Positions 23,103-34,900 of a stretch of 64,000 nucleotides of DNA are shown here, in pieces (within the stretch, counting starts at the first letter, position 1; the number at the start of each line of letters is the position of its first letter). The notes under the pieces were generated by a model. The model had not been told where the DNA came from, searched no databases, and worked only from the letters and a program-made list of their open reading frames with translations. A program made the position numbers and the translations under genes. Source of the stretch: Polytrichum commune (Eukaryota > Streptophyta > Polytrichopsida > Polytrichales > Polytrichaceae); contig OX485808.1 of assembly GCA_950295325.1 (NCBI GenBank), positions 28,230,527-28,294,526 on the forward strand, given 5' to 3'.

Positions 23103-24719
23103 TACGTCCGAGATGTGTTGATAAAAGGTGAGTATCTGCTCACCATGTTTGCAACTCGCCATAAAATCCACGGACCAAGTGCTGCAGGGATCCTAGTAAC
23201 AAGTTCCCCATCCTCCTCCATTTTGGTACAATGTTGACGTACAATGTTGACGTCGTTGTCCTCGGCGCCTAAACCATCGTGGTGCCCCATCTCCATCGTC
23301 GACTGTACACCCTCTTGTTCTTCTTGTAAGTCCGTAGCAATTCCAAACTGCATATTACAAGGGAGCACATGAAAAGCATTATCTTCATCTCCGTCATTGT
23401 CCCCCCCTCCTAAGGTCATCGTGTCCTGCACATCTATCATGCGGACTGAACCGCATTGCACTCCGGATTCCTTCGCAGCACGACTTGCACCCCCCCCCCA
23501 ATGTGGTTTCAGAAGCAGTATCCACTCTTTGTTTCTTCCTCGCCCTGTGCTCCCTTACCGACATCAACCGCTTCAGACCCTGGCTCCACGTCTGAGCTCT
23601 TTCGCCGGCCCCTTCTCCTTCACGTGTACTGGAACCCGTCTCTTCTACAGTCTGCCACGCACTCATACCACGATCTCCGTTGGAAGACAAAGGTGATACG
23701 GGGACACTAGCACAGGAGTTAGGGGTAGTGTCGGGGGTCGATTCGGTGTTATGATTCCTCAGCCTTCGACTAGAGCTTGGACTCATTCCCGCTGCTACGT
23801 GTGGTACCTGCTCAACATACCTGACCCGAAGTGCCCTGGTACTACCTCCTTCCTGTCTTGCTGATCCACTCGACTTCGCCTGCATTGGAGTGCATTTAGG
23901 TCTGTTCATAGCAATTGGCAGAGGTCGCTCTTCTACCGAATTCAACGCCGCCTCTATCCGAGGAGCCCAGGGCCGTTGTCCTTCCTCACGTGGAAATGTG
24001 AGACCACACTGGGCTAATACTTCTACCACAACCTTTGTGTCGGATGGCTTAAAGGTGGGGTACATTTTCAAAACCCCACCTTGCCCGTTGGTTAACCGCT
24101 TCCACGCATCGCACTGGTCCTTGTGTCGGTGATAAGACAATGCGTTCTTGTCCGAAAAATCCATATGACAATACATGCACCAGTACCAGCGCCGTTTATC
24201 CTTCCCTTGCACGCGATAGAAATGGTAGCGACATCGGTAGTGTGCTTCTATGATCAAATCCTTGTATTCATCTTCAGTGTACAAACAGACCAGTGGGACA
24301 CGTCCTTGGGTCAATGTAAATCGGTAGACATTCTGACCTTTCGCTGTAGTGCCTTCGATCAACCCCACTGGCCCGTTTTGTACGAGATTCCACCACACAT
24401 CAAATCCGAGCTCCTCTATAAATCAATGGTCCTCGTTCACATTGACGATACTTGCATAACTGTCCCTATCGAAAATCCCCCCCGTGATCCCAAGCCCGTA
24501 GCCAACCACCCCCGAATCGCAAATCTGATGTCGTGTCTCGGTATAGCCATTTTCCCCTGAATCCAATCCTTGCTTCTGCACTACCCTCGGCATCCTGGCT
24601 GCACCTTTGCGGGAGTGCGACGTCCTGAACCTGTAATGTGGCTTCGGGAGGTCTGGTTGATTGTTTGGTCTGGTTGATTGCTTGGGAGGGGCGACGTACT
24701 CCTCGAACGTGCTGTACAC
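20403..24719 (-). pseudogene. Multi-exon gene: C2H2-like finger protein with a Ulp1-type (C48) cysteine protease domain, decayed
   Basis: Exons as I read them: 24719-23144 (donor GTGAGC), 23018-22158 (donor GTAAGC), about 22012-21294, and 21087-20403; the last join is in phase. Exon 1 carries a C2H2-like finger (WYWCMYCHMDFSDKNALSYH, then H and C ligands nearby), then a Ser/Arg-rich linker. The last exon has the C48 triad in order: HHWSLAVI (His), YKFDSGS (Asp), and QQPDGWSCGFYVASYI (Gln and Cys), so the protease core itself looks whole. Damage: in-frame TGA at 24423-24421 (CGA-like), a frameshift in a run of about ten G near 23500, and an in-frame TAG at 22214-22212 unless a further intron or a second gene begins there. 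Ulp1-like proteases remove SUMO; they are also common passengers of plant DNA transposons, so this may be either. Base composition is richer in GC than the flanks. Confidence 0.65.
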
Positions 24720-25548
24720 TAGTCTAAACCCTAGTACACCCTAACTATTCGAAACAGCCCAACGCTCTATTTGGATTACCATAAGATGACCCCTGAACTT
24801 GGGAAACATGCATGGTGCCAGCTCCACCCTAAACCCTTCACAGCCTATGTTACGGAGTTCTATAGAACTACCTAAACCTTCACGGCAGAACGTAGACAGT
24901 TTTGCGACATTAAAAATAACAACCCTAAACCTCACCCTTGTGTATTTGGTACTACACGTATAATGTTCGTGTCCGACCTTACGCTCCGATCTTAGTCTTA
25001 CATCCCACAGCCTTCTCTCCTGACCCTAAACCCTAAACCTTGACCTACTTACATGCTCCATCTATGTTGCACAGTTCACCCCGAACGCTTGCCCACAGCA
25101 CTAAACCACGGCTCATCTCCCCATTCAACGATACACTACACACACCCGAACGCTTGCCCACAACACTAAACCATGGCTCATCTCCCCATTCAACGATACA
25201 CTACACACAGCCGAACTCTAACCACAAACTAGGGCAACACAACGCAACACACGAAGAAAGGTGCACTTCGGACCGGGGCACAACTCTAACTGCAGGACAA
25301 GAAAAGACGACAGGGCGAAAAGATGACACTACTAAGCTCACGGACTACTGCACTGGGCCGGGTGGACCGGGCCGGGTCCGGAGGCCTTATCGCGGGCAGG
25401 GACGTGGCAATGGGCGGGTGGGCCGCCACGCGGGGGTCGGGGGGTTTTTGGGACCCGTTCCGCCCTCCAAAGCCATCCTTTTGCGGGCAGAGGAAGATTG
25501 CCCGCAGGCACTCTATTTCGGGGTTGGAGGGGGGGTCTGTAATGAAAC
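24720..25548. other. 5' flank of the Ulp1-type gene with a 65-bp tandem repeat
   Basis: 25081-25217 holds two units and part of a third of a 65-bp repeat (CCGAACGCTTGCCCACA... at 25081 and 25146, CCGAAC at 25211). Two CCCTAAA units at 25023. 25350-25548 is strongly GC-rich. No supported gene. Confidence 0.6.
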
Positions 25549-26180
25549 GCGGGGGCGGGGGTGGTGCTTGCCACCAAGGCGGGGTGGGGCCGTGGGCCTC
25601 ATGTCTTTTTGGGGAGGCCAGATTTAGGGTGGTGTCGGGCCTAGTGGCTAGGCGGGCCCAATGGCTAGGCCTACTTATTATATAACTAGTTGGTTAGCCT
25701 TACTCTACTTACTAAATGACTAGTTGGTTACCCTTACTCTACTTACTAAATAACTAGTTGGTTAGCCTCTCCAATACTTTAACGCATCAAAGCTTAACTC
25801 CAATTTGAATTTACATTTAATGTTACTTACTTTCAGAGGGTTAGTGAGATTTAGTGTAGTGTTCGTATTTAGTGTATCTAACACTAAATATCATATTTAG
25901 TGTAGTTATTTAGTAAGTAGAGTAAGGCTAACCAACTAGTTATTTAGTAAGTAGAGTAAGGCTAACCAACTAGTCATTTAGTAAGTAGAGTAAGGCTAAC
26001 CAACTAGTCATTTAGTAAGTAGAGTAAGGCTAACCAACTAGTTATATAATAAGTAGGCCTAGCCACTGGGCCCGCCTAGCCACTAGGCCCGACACCACCC
26101 TAAATCTGGCCTCCCCAAAAAAGACATGAGGCCCACGGCCCCACCCCGCCTTGGTGGCAAGCACCACCCCCGCCCCCCAC
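25549..26180. mobile_element. Foldback element with about 220-270-bp inverted arms
   Basis: Left arm 25549-25762 and right arm 25908-26180 are reverse complements: GTGGTGCTTGCCACCAAGGC and TAGGGTGGTGTCGGGCC in the left arm recur inverted in the right. The inner part of each arm is a 34-bp tandem unit (AGTAAGGCTAACCAACTAGT plus flanks), about three copies left and four right. The loop (25763-25907) contains part of the CACTA-like MITE. No coding capacity. Confidence 0.85.
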
Positions 26181-26391
26181 CCCACCGCCACCTAGGATCA
26201 TTGAGGCCCTTGGATGGGCCTTGGTGGATCAACGGTCCGGATGCACCATGAAGAATCTCATGTATAGCGCCTCAGTGACACGGCAACCGAACCAGCAAAA
26301 AGGTGTGAATCTAGCCAAAAAAGGTGTGGAAATAGCGATCCCCTATACATTTCTACTATATTTTCATTTGTTTCATAATTCACAAACACAG

Positions 26392-27511
26392 ATGGAGAGG
26401 GATAAAACGAACATCAACTACACAACACTTTTAACAAAATTGAAAGCGGAGTTGCCCGATAGAGCTCCAAAAAAATTGAAAATTGAAAAAAATTTCTATC
26501 CAAGTGAGGCTCAGTCGCGTCTATTAAATGTCTGTGGATTCATTGACTAATTGAATCCGCCAGGATTTTTGTCATTGCCAGAAGTAAATGAATTTGTAAC
26601 AACTTATGTGAACAAACGAAAAGAATTCGAAAAGGAGCACAAAAGCTTGCCTTGTCCAGGTATGTGCAACATTTGTTTTTTTTTGTTTTTGTTTTTTGCC
26701 CTATGTTTTATTTTAATTTACTGGATTTTATTTCTTACGTCTTTGTTATTATAGGTTACATGAAAATATTGTTGCGTGCCTTCAATATCGACATTAAGGA
26801 TGTGGAGGATAAGCTGCCAGCTTGGAAAGCTAAGTCCATGCTAAAGCAAAACGTAACAGGTGATTTGGCTCCATTTCAAATGTTTCGTTTTTATCATGAT
26901 TTTGGCATTAAAGACACCTCTGTATGGGGTGACTTATCATATGAAGACGCCGAAGAGCTACTGAAATCTATGGCGAAAAGTCAAGACATGGGCTCCACAT
27001 CTTTGACCTCCACAGATTCTAACATTCCACCTTTAACGGCTGCAACTCCAATACCACAAAATTCCGCTCCTTCAACATCGAGGCCAAAAAACGCGAGGCG
27101 CTCATAAGTGTCTACACACTTACGTGTAGGTAAGTAAATAAAATATTAATTTATTTTGAAATCAATTATTTTAGTTTTTTCACATTTTTATTAACATTCC
27201 TTTTTTGCAGAGACAATGGGCATGTGTATGTTGGTCAAACAATACGACTAGAAGATAGATATCGACAACATGCGCAAAACCCACCACTTCGGATGAAAGA
27301 AGATACGGAGAAATTTAAACCTTTTTTTGAGCATTTTGAGATGGCAGTAGTATATAATACCCCAAAAAAATATTTAGCGGATAGGCAGGAAAAAAAACTT
27401 ATTCGACAATATCAAAGTGAAGTAGGTCGTAGTTATAATATTATGAGAGGACGACCAACCTCAGATCCTTTGTATTGGACGATACGTAGAAAACAATCAC
27501 ATAAAAAATGA
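26392..27511 (+). pseudogene. GIY-YIG nuclease-domain gene, broken
   Basis: Start ATG 26392. Introns 26661-26755 (GTATGT...TTATAG) and about 27131-27210 (GTAAGT...TTGCAG). After the second join the reading gives VYTLTCRDNGHVYVGQT, the two hallmark strands of a GIY-YIG domain (VYT / VYVGQT), followed by RLEDRYRQHAQ, where the conserved Arg is expected, and a late acidic residue region. The N-terminal part (about 200 aa) is unfamiliar. Damage: in-frame TAA at 26548-26550 (probably CAA) and a +1 shift near an A6 run at about 27086 before the domain. GIY-YIG domains occur in Penelope-like retroelements, homing elements and repair proteins; no reverse transcriptase is seen beside it. AT-rich like the Helitron gene to its right. 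Confidence 0.65.
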
Positions 27512-28245
27512 TCTATTTTGTTTATTGTTATTTTGTATGTAATTTGGATGTGTTTGAGTTAGTTAGTAGTCGGGTTCAGTCACAGTTTTTGGTTAGTTAA
27601 CTTATTAGTCATCCGATGATTAAGTCGGGGCAATTGCATTTGGGTTTGTTATTTGGGTTTGTTATTGGGTTGGTTGGAGCAGGGGAAATTGTAAGGGTTT
27701 AGAGAGGGAGAGTTAGTTATTTAGTTATTGGGTTTGTTTGGTCACAGTTAGTTAGGTATCGGGTTTGATCAGAGTTTTGCTCAGATAATTGGTGTATTTA
27801 GTGTAGCTTCCATTAAAAGATAATTGTTCCTTAGTTTTCATAAGGTGCACATCTATAGAAAAGGCCACCCAAGTTTTCCAAGTAACTAGTAGAGTGCTCA
27901 CTGTTGTTCCTATCTTCCTATTTATAAAACTGTATACCCGTGCAGATCCTACTTTTGCACCAGTACATGAAGAGATCTTTATTTTAGGGATTATTTAATC
28001 AAGACCAAGTTCTCTTTCTCAAACACTCTCAACAACAAACTACATCGCCACTCAAACCCCTCAAACTTCAAATTATATTTTGTCTGGGCGTCAAACTTGA
28101 CATAGACATATTACACATGCATGTCACAGTGATTTTTTCATAGCGAGTCAGTGACAATTATAAAATTGTCACTCCTTCAAGAACTACTAGATCTGAATGT
28201 CATGTACTTTCAACCTCAGAAGAGCCTAGTAATTAGGGTTGTCAG
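27512..28245. other. No gene seen
   Basis: T-rich downstream flank; 27540-27790 repeats GTTAGTTA and GGGTTTGTT words. Nothing recognisable. Confidence 0.6.
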
Positions 28246-29846
28246 CTATCCTTCATCTTCGTCTTCATCCTCGCATAAAACTATTTGATCTGGGTCTGTT
28301 ACTGAAGATTTCAAACTAGACTCCAACTCATGCACATCATCAGGCAAACCTCCGTTCTCTTGGGCTTCTCAGTCGTCATCATCAACAGGTATTTCATTCG
28401 GGTCTGCCTCTGCTACCCCTAAAAATCAACAGCACTTCGTGTCAAAAAAGAATTCGTCCACTCCAAAATCATCCAAAGTTGGAGACAAAACTTCATATAT
28501 GACAAGTATAGCACTTCAAAATTGCAGATTCCAAATTCACCATTAGTCCGAGGAGTCTAACCTGTAGCTGGTAAAGCAATTGGAGGTTGCCCTGGAGTTG
28601 AATGTAAGGCATGGTCTAGGAGGTATGGTAGTTCCAACAGCTCTAAAAATGCCTCTGTGTGTGGGTTTCGCACATGACCTGTGTTAAGAACAGGCAAAAA
28701 AATTGGCTTGAAGTTGACAAACGGACTCAAAATTATAGACCCACTATAAATGACTGCTCTACTCTTAACCCTTAATTTTTGATGTTGATAATTTGATTTC
28801 TAATCATTACTTATAAATGTAACCCTTATTGAAATATTTTTATTCTCCCATAATAAAAGTAAGTTGATATAGGATGAAAATATGGTCAGGTGACAGAATA
28901 CAACAAACAATACTTTACACAATCAAGTATTTGTAGCCACCATTCCTACATATGATTATAGTCTTTCTTTCAAACCAATTTGACAGTCGTAGGTTAGTTG
29001 GTATTGAGCCTTGGGGCACAATATGGATGTAATCTTTGAGTGATGTGTAACAAAATTTCTTTCAATATTAACAACATTGGACCATTGAAAATCTTTACTT
29101 TTCAAAAACCACCTTTTGACCTTTTAAGGGCTACATTGGGGAACTTCCACTACACATAAACTGCGGTATCTATCCTCTGGATGTACTGCCCGGAATTGAT
29201 CCAGTGATGTCACCCCTTTGAGAAGAAAAAATAATGAAGAATTGTGCCCTCGCATCATCTCACAAGAAGCCCAAGTACCAAATTTGGTACATTCCAGGGA
29301 TTCAAAACCCGCATGAGGTGGTCCTTGCTCTCTGTTGCAGCCACCGTACCCTAAACTATAGAAGGTGAGTTAGACCATCAACAACATGAGTTGTATGCTT
29401 TTCACATCTTTTTCTTTCTGACACCAACTTAAGTCTTACTTCCACATCCAGAAAACAATGAGGTTTTTTCTTTTCTTTATCCAAGAATGTGGCTTGATTC
29501 AAGTTGGATACACAACAGATTTCAAGTTCACTATAATTGAGAATAAAAAATGATAAATTTTCTGTGAGATCCTCTCAGACGTCCAAGTGAAATAGAGTTT
29601 GTTTTCATGACATAAGAAGACAATCACAAATCAATTTCCATATTTTGACCTCTTGTTGAAAATACTACTTATGATGAAGCAATTGTTGTACATCTGCATA
29701 TTGTGTAATTCCGCGAGGCCAGTCATGTGAAACAAAAACATAAATTGCTCCTTCCAGTTGCATAAGTTTCTGCACTTTGTTCTCCCTCACATGATAAATT
29801 GATCGTATGTCAGAATCATTGTACGGAACTCGTTCAAAGTGGCATG
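28246..29846 (-). pseudogene. DBR1: Fragment of RNA lariat debranching enzyme gene (DBR1), C-terminal part
   Basis: Minus-strand exons: about 29846-29668 reads IRSIYHVRENKVQKLMQ and then VFVSHDWPRGIT, the signature of DBR1; 28676-28557 reads HVRNPHTEAFLELLELPYLL; and 28424-28246 gives an acidic C-terminus (DPNEIPVDDDD, then DPDQIVLCEDEDEDEG) ending at a TAG. The joins 28557/28424 keep frame. DBR1 hydrolyses the 2'-5' bond of intron lariats in the nucleus. Missing here: the N-terminal metallophosphoesterase half, and the exon between HDWPRG and the HVRNP block is not recognisable. An in-frame TGA lies in the last exon after DDDD. A 201-bp repeat (29157-29357) sits in the middle. Most likely a captured or dead fragment beside the Helitron. 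Confidence 0.75.
29157..29357 (-). repeat. 201-bp segment duplicated at 31204-31404
   Basis: Direct repeat with one visible difference (CCAGTGATG here, CCAATGATG at 31204 copy). It corresponds to exon 2 of the two-exon fragment at 31204-31646. Confidence 0.95.
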
Positions 29847-29857
29847 TTCACCCAACA

Positions 29858-31203
29858 AGACAAGTAAGTAATCTCAACTTGTGTTACTTGCAAAGGAGAC
29901 TTCATCTCAACTTAAATGCCATATGTACCAACTCCTCATGGCTTACTTAAAGAGGAGAAAAAAAGAAAATTTGAGAGACAGAAAGCTAGTATTGTAACAA
30001 GGAATTCATTAATGCTTGAGAATTCATCAGGGTTGAGCGCACTTTTGTATGAGAGATCTATGATGATGAGTGGGCGATGGGGTTGGTTTTCAGGTGCATC
30101 ATCATCATTGCGGATAGCGTCATTTTCATGTGGAATTGATGGGCGAGGTTTATCTTGAGAAACCCTTCCGTCTTCTTGCTTGCCGGAGAGGGTAAAGGCT
30201 GTACTGAATTTGATGTTTGATGTTCAGGTTTGGTAGTACCGATTCATGTCGTTCATGAGCATACTTGATCGAAGGTGGAAAGGTGCTGCTGTGAAGAATT
30301 AGTGGCAAAGAAAGAATTAAAGTGGAAGGAGAAAAGAAAGAAATAAAGGAGTGAGGATGTAATTTCCTTTTCTTATCCTACAGATAGATGCCCAGAAGGT
30401 ATGACCTAGAATAGAGGCCAAGCAAGCAGAGAGGACTTTTGGGTTGTTGTTTGTGATTTTGGTGCAGTTGTTGAGGTTGACGTGGGCAGAACATGAGGAG
30501 TGGGCTGCAATTGCAATGGCTATGATGTTGCCGCGAATGTGGAAGCAGAAGTAGCCCAATCCCAACTACATCAATTCTTCTACGCCTTGCATGCCTAAAT
30601 GTGGGAACTGCCAATCCCTTGGCTACAGACCACGGCAAGAGTAAACCCACGTCAACAACGACCAGTAGACCACAATTTGACATAAAATCGCCCACATGGA
30701 ACCTTGCTCCTAAAGCACAGACTGAAGAAAAAAAAAACCCCAGTATGCACCTGAACTTGAGGTTTGGTTCTTCATTAGTGTTCTGATAATCCTTACATTG
30801 TATAAAACATTCTCTTCGTCATCTTAGTACCTACATAAACTTGTTGAAAGTTACATTGCATTGTCAGATTCCACCTTGACCATGAAACTTGCTAAAAATT
30901 GCAAATTGAAATGGGAGTGCAGAGTCTGGACCATCTAGGGTTTCAGGTTTAAGGGTTGGGTTTCGTCAAATTTTCAAAATGTGAAAGAGGATAGACAACA
31001 TAGAGAGATCCAGGTTCCTCCATCACCGAAATGTGCAGCTTGTACCCACAGATAATTATATGAAGGTGAATGTAAAATAAAATAAAATAAATAAATAAAC
31101 CACTCAATGGCAACTCAACTATTCCATTCACCAAACCACCGCAGAACCATGAATTTCGCTACAGCACCGCCAAGTGAATTCTTATGATGCAATTCATAAG
31201 AGC
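29858..31203. other. No gene seen
   Basis: AT-rich. A run of AAATAAAATAAAATAAATAA at 31077-31099. Possible decayed exon fragments but none that I can assign. Confidence 0.5.
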
Positions 31204-31646
31204 TAAACTGCGGTATCTATCCTCTGGATGTACTGCCCGGAATTGATCCAATGATGTCACCCCTTTGAGAAGAAAAAATAATGAAGAATTGTGCCCTCGC
31301 ATCATCTCACAAGAAGCCCAAGTACCAAATTTGGTACATTCCAGGGATTCAAAACCCGCATGAGGTGGTCCTTGCTCTCTGTTGCAGCCACCGTACCCTA
31401 AACTTCGGTCATAAAAACAGAAACATACAGACACATAGAGACAGACAGACAGACATAACCCGAAAAGGAGGAAGACAGACAAGAAAAATCCAAGGCAGAG
31501 TGATACTCACCTTCCCAGAGCACATCCACCGCCACTCTCACCATCTCTGCCCCAATCTCGGCCCTGACCTTGAGAGCATTCCTGCTCCCCACACCAGCAG
31601 GAGCAATTTGTGTCTGCCTGTTGCGAGACCTAACCCTCTCCGCCAT
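31204..31646 (-). pseudogene. Two-exon gene fragment, unidentified
   Basis: Minus strand. Exon 1, 31646-31511, starts MAERVRSRNRQTQ and ends at a clean donor (GAAG/GTGAGT). Exon 2 starts after an acceptor (AAGTTTAG) at 31397 and joins in frame, reading FESLECTKFGTWASCEMM, then KGVTSLDQFRAVHPEDRY. I do not recognise the family. Exon 2 is duplicated at 29157-29357. Between the exons is a CAGACAGACAGA microsatellite near 31440-31460. Probably a third captured gene piece near the Helitron. Confidence 0.5.
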
Positions 31647-31949
31647 CAAATAAATTACTGTCTCGACCGTCTTCATCTTCAGCTCCCGCCTCTACGTCTA
31701 CCACGCCGCCTCAGGCATCTACGTCTACCAGGCCCCCTCAGGCATCAGGGATAAAAAACATCATTTTTACAAACTAAAATACAAACAGTAAATAAAATAC
31801 AAACTAAAATTAAATTTTAAAACATAAAATATGTAACATAAGACTCAAGTACATATATGAATAGAATTGCTTTAGTAGTACCTATATTGCGACTGCCAAT
31901 TTACAAGACGCACGATTGATTTCTTAATCTTGAACGCTTCTTTCGTTGA

Positions 31950-34900
31950 TTGGTTGAGAATACCTACAATAATATTGTAAGCTACAAAAAAAAATATATA
32001 TTGTTAAACCTTATTCAAAAAACCAAAACGATGAGGTACATCAAAGACGTTTATGAGCAAGTGAGAAAAAGGCGGTGTCAAAGATTCCAACCTTACGATT
32101 GGACTTGGAGTGCTCGCAACGAAATCGTCAACAAATGGATCGAGGCGACGTCGACATTTTTCAAGGATTTCCAATGTTGCGCTATATGTGGCGTCACAAA
32201 ATTATCACATAAAAATAATAAATATCGATCCATACCAAATCCAAACGTAGATGATTCTAGTACTCTCATTCAACCAGGATGCACTCCATACGGACTTGCA
32301 AACACATACTTGTCACATTACACGACGAACGTTAAAGGAAACGTAATGCGCTTGTGCATGAAGTGCTACATGAACCAAACGAAACCCGCAAATGCTCCAT
32401 ACGTTGTATTTCACTCACCATCATACACAAAATCAATTATATCAACAAACCCTTTACATGTTCAATTGTTATCGTTCCTAGACATTGGTATGCACATTCA
32501 ATCAAGAAATTGGAGATTCTCGACTGGCCAAATACTTGAGACAAGTTTATTAAACAGTCCGATATTAAGCTGGGATGGTACCACAGACAAAACTGCAACG
32601 ATTGAAGAATTATCCTCAACCATTGGTCCCATCCTAGTGCAAAATATGCATAGCAACCCACAGTTCAAAACATATTTAACAGTGTTTGAACAACCACAAA
32701 AAAACACGAGCATGTGTATCTTAACGCCTGAGATAATATCTAATATCATACAATCAAGCGAAATGCATACAAATCTCTTTCCTACAATGTCTGTTCCATC
32801 AACCGTCTACGATTTAACCATTTTATTTGATATGCGTAACACTACACCTCATAATAAACATAACAATTTCTATGTAATTGGTGATATTCACCGTCGTGGA
32901 GCATCGGAAATTGGTATCCCAAGTGAACCAATCGCCTTTCGATCTAACACAATGAACGTAGATGAATCTGGAATAACACTTGAAAACGCTTTATTCTCAT
33001 GTTTATTTCCACACGGACACGGTTCATATGATGGAAAAATAACATTTTTTGAATACATAAAATATTGCATGGAAACAATGTTCACTCCTTTCACATTATA
33101 CAAACCATACTTGCTATATATGTACGACGTGCGCCAATCTCTGCAATTTTTAAAAGAAACTTCAAAAACATGTTTGGATAAAGAGATTAAACAAGTTAAA
33201 CAACAATATCCACATATGACAGAACATGATGTGTTGCAACATATCACAAAATACAATCTTCCATCATCCATTCAAGGAACCCCTCGTTGGCATAGATCGC
33301 ATTTGCAAGACTTATTGGCTATGGTCGAACAATTTGGAATGCCACACTTTTTTCTCACCTTAACTGCAGACGAAACAAGTTCCCTTCATTGGGAAGAAGT
33401 AATACATATCGAAGATATAGCAAAGACAATAGATCCATCAATGTCATGGAAGGATTGCCCTGTCGAATGCGCCACTTTGTTTCATGCACGTGTTCAAAAA
33501 TTCATGCATGACGTCTTATTATCTGGACCCAAAGTCTTGGGTACGATTGATCAATACGTCATACGATACGAGTTACAATCGCGAGGATCTGTGCATGCAC
33601 ATATCATTATGTGGATGAACCAAGTTGATGTGGAACGAATAACTAACGAAATAACGGCAGCAGTGCCAGCGACCTTTGATACAATCATTGAAGAATTTTT
33701 AGAGCCCATAGACTCACATCAAAATAAATTATTCAAGATTGTAATGAGAAAACAATTGCATACATGCAACTCTTGATGTCAACAACGAACCAATGGCAAC
33801 CACTGCAAATATGGATTTCCTTTCAAACCGCACATTGAAGAAAAAACAACATACAACTCCGAAACAAAAAGGTGGGAGTACTACAAACCAAGGCACGAAG
33901 ATCGCAACGTTGTCCCTTACCATGCAACATTGTTATTGGTGTCGGGTGCACATTTGAATTTACAACGAATAAATACAACGTATTGGTCGTATTATCTCTT
34001 AAAATACGCAATGAAATGTGAACCTCATGGCCCCATTAACTTAAATAAAAAGAATGCTGAACGATTGGAACTTCATGGAGCTTCCGACGCACAACTCAAA
34101 CTCATATCATCTCTTATCATAGCTAAACCGGTCTCACCTTCAGAAGCAGCGCTTGCGTGCTTACAAATACCAATTATTCAAAAAAACATTGCTGTCAGAT
34201 ACATCGACTCCAAACCACCTACACTACGAACACGAATGATCACTAGATGAAGAGTATTGGGCTTTCATCCCATTGACATTTACAGCAACAGACCCCATGA
34301 ATATGAAGACATGACATTCAACGATTATTTCAAGAGGTTCGACATGGATAGAATATGCAGACGCAATGTAACCTCTTTTGGAAAAGACAAGCTCGAATTT
34401 TACATATATGAAACCCATAAAATCACGAGGTTCACAGACTTCCATCCCATCCATAATTCAGAGGCATTCTTTTTTAATGTGCTCATTCGCACCATTCCTT
34501 TCAGAAAAGAAAATGATCTTCTCTCTGCTACAAACGTCAAAAAAAGTTATATCCATGAATGTCCAGATCGTGGAATCATTTCAAACCTAGACAACATTCA
34601 AGACTACTTATTACAATACGCACATCGCAACCTCATAGACACAGAGAAACGATCTCAACTACTCGAGCAATTTTTAGAAGACTATCCATACTTGAACACT
34701 GAACACATACCACAAGATATTTATGTCTCGACTCCGTTATCAGATGCCGAGAGAATTAATACAAAACGAGCACCTAAACATATTGACCACGTGTTCGACG
34801 TTGATATTGCGGATATGGTACTCACTGAGGAACAACAACACGTTATGGACAACATTCTTCAAAATCCACATGGACTACACATCCTCACAAGTACTCTAGG

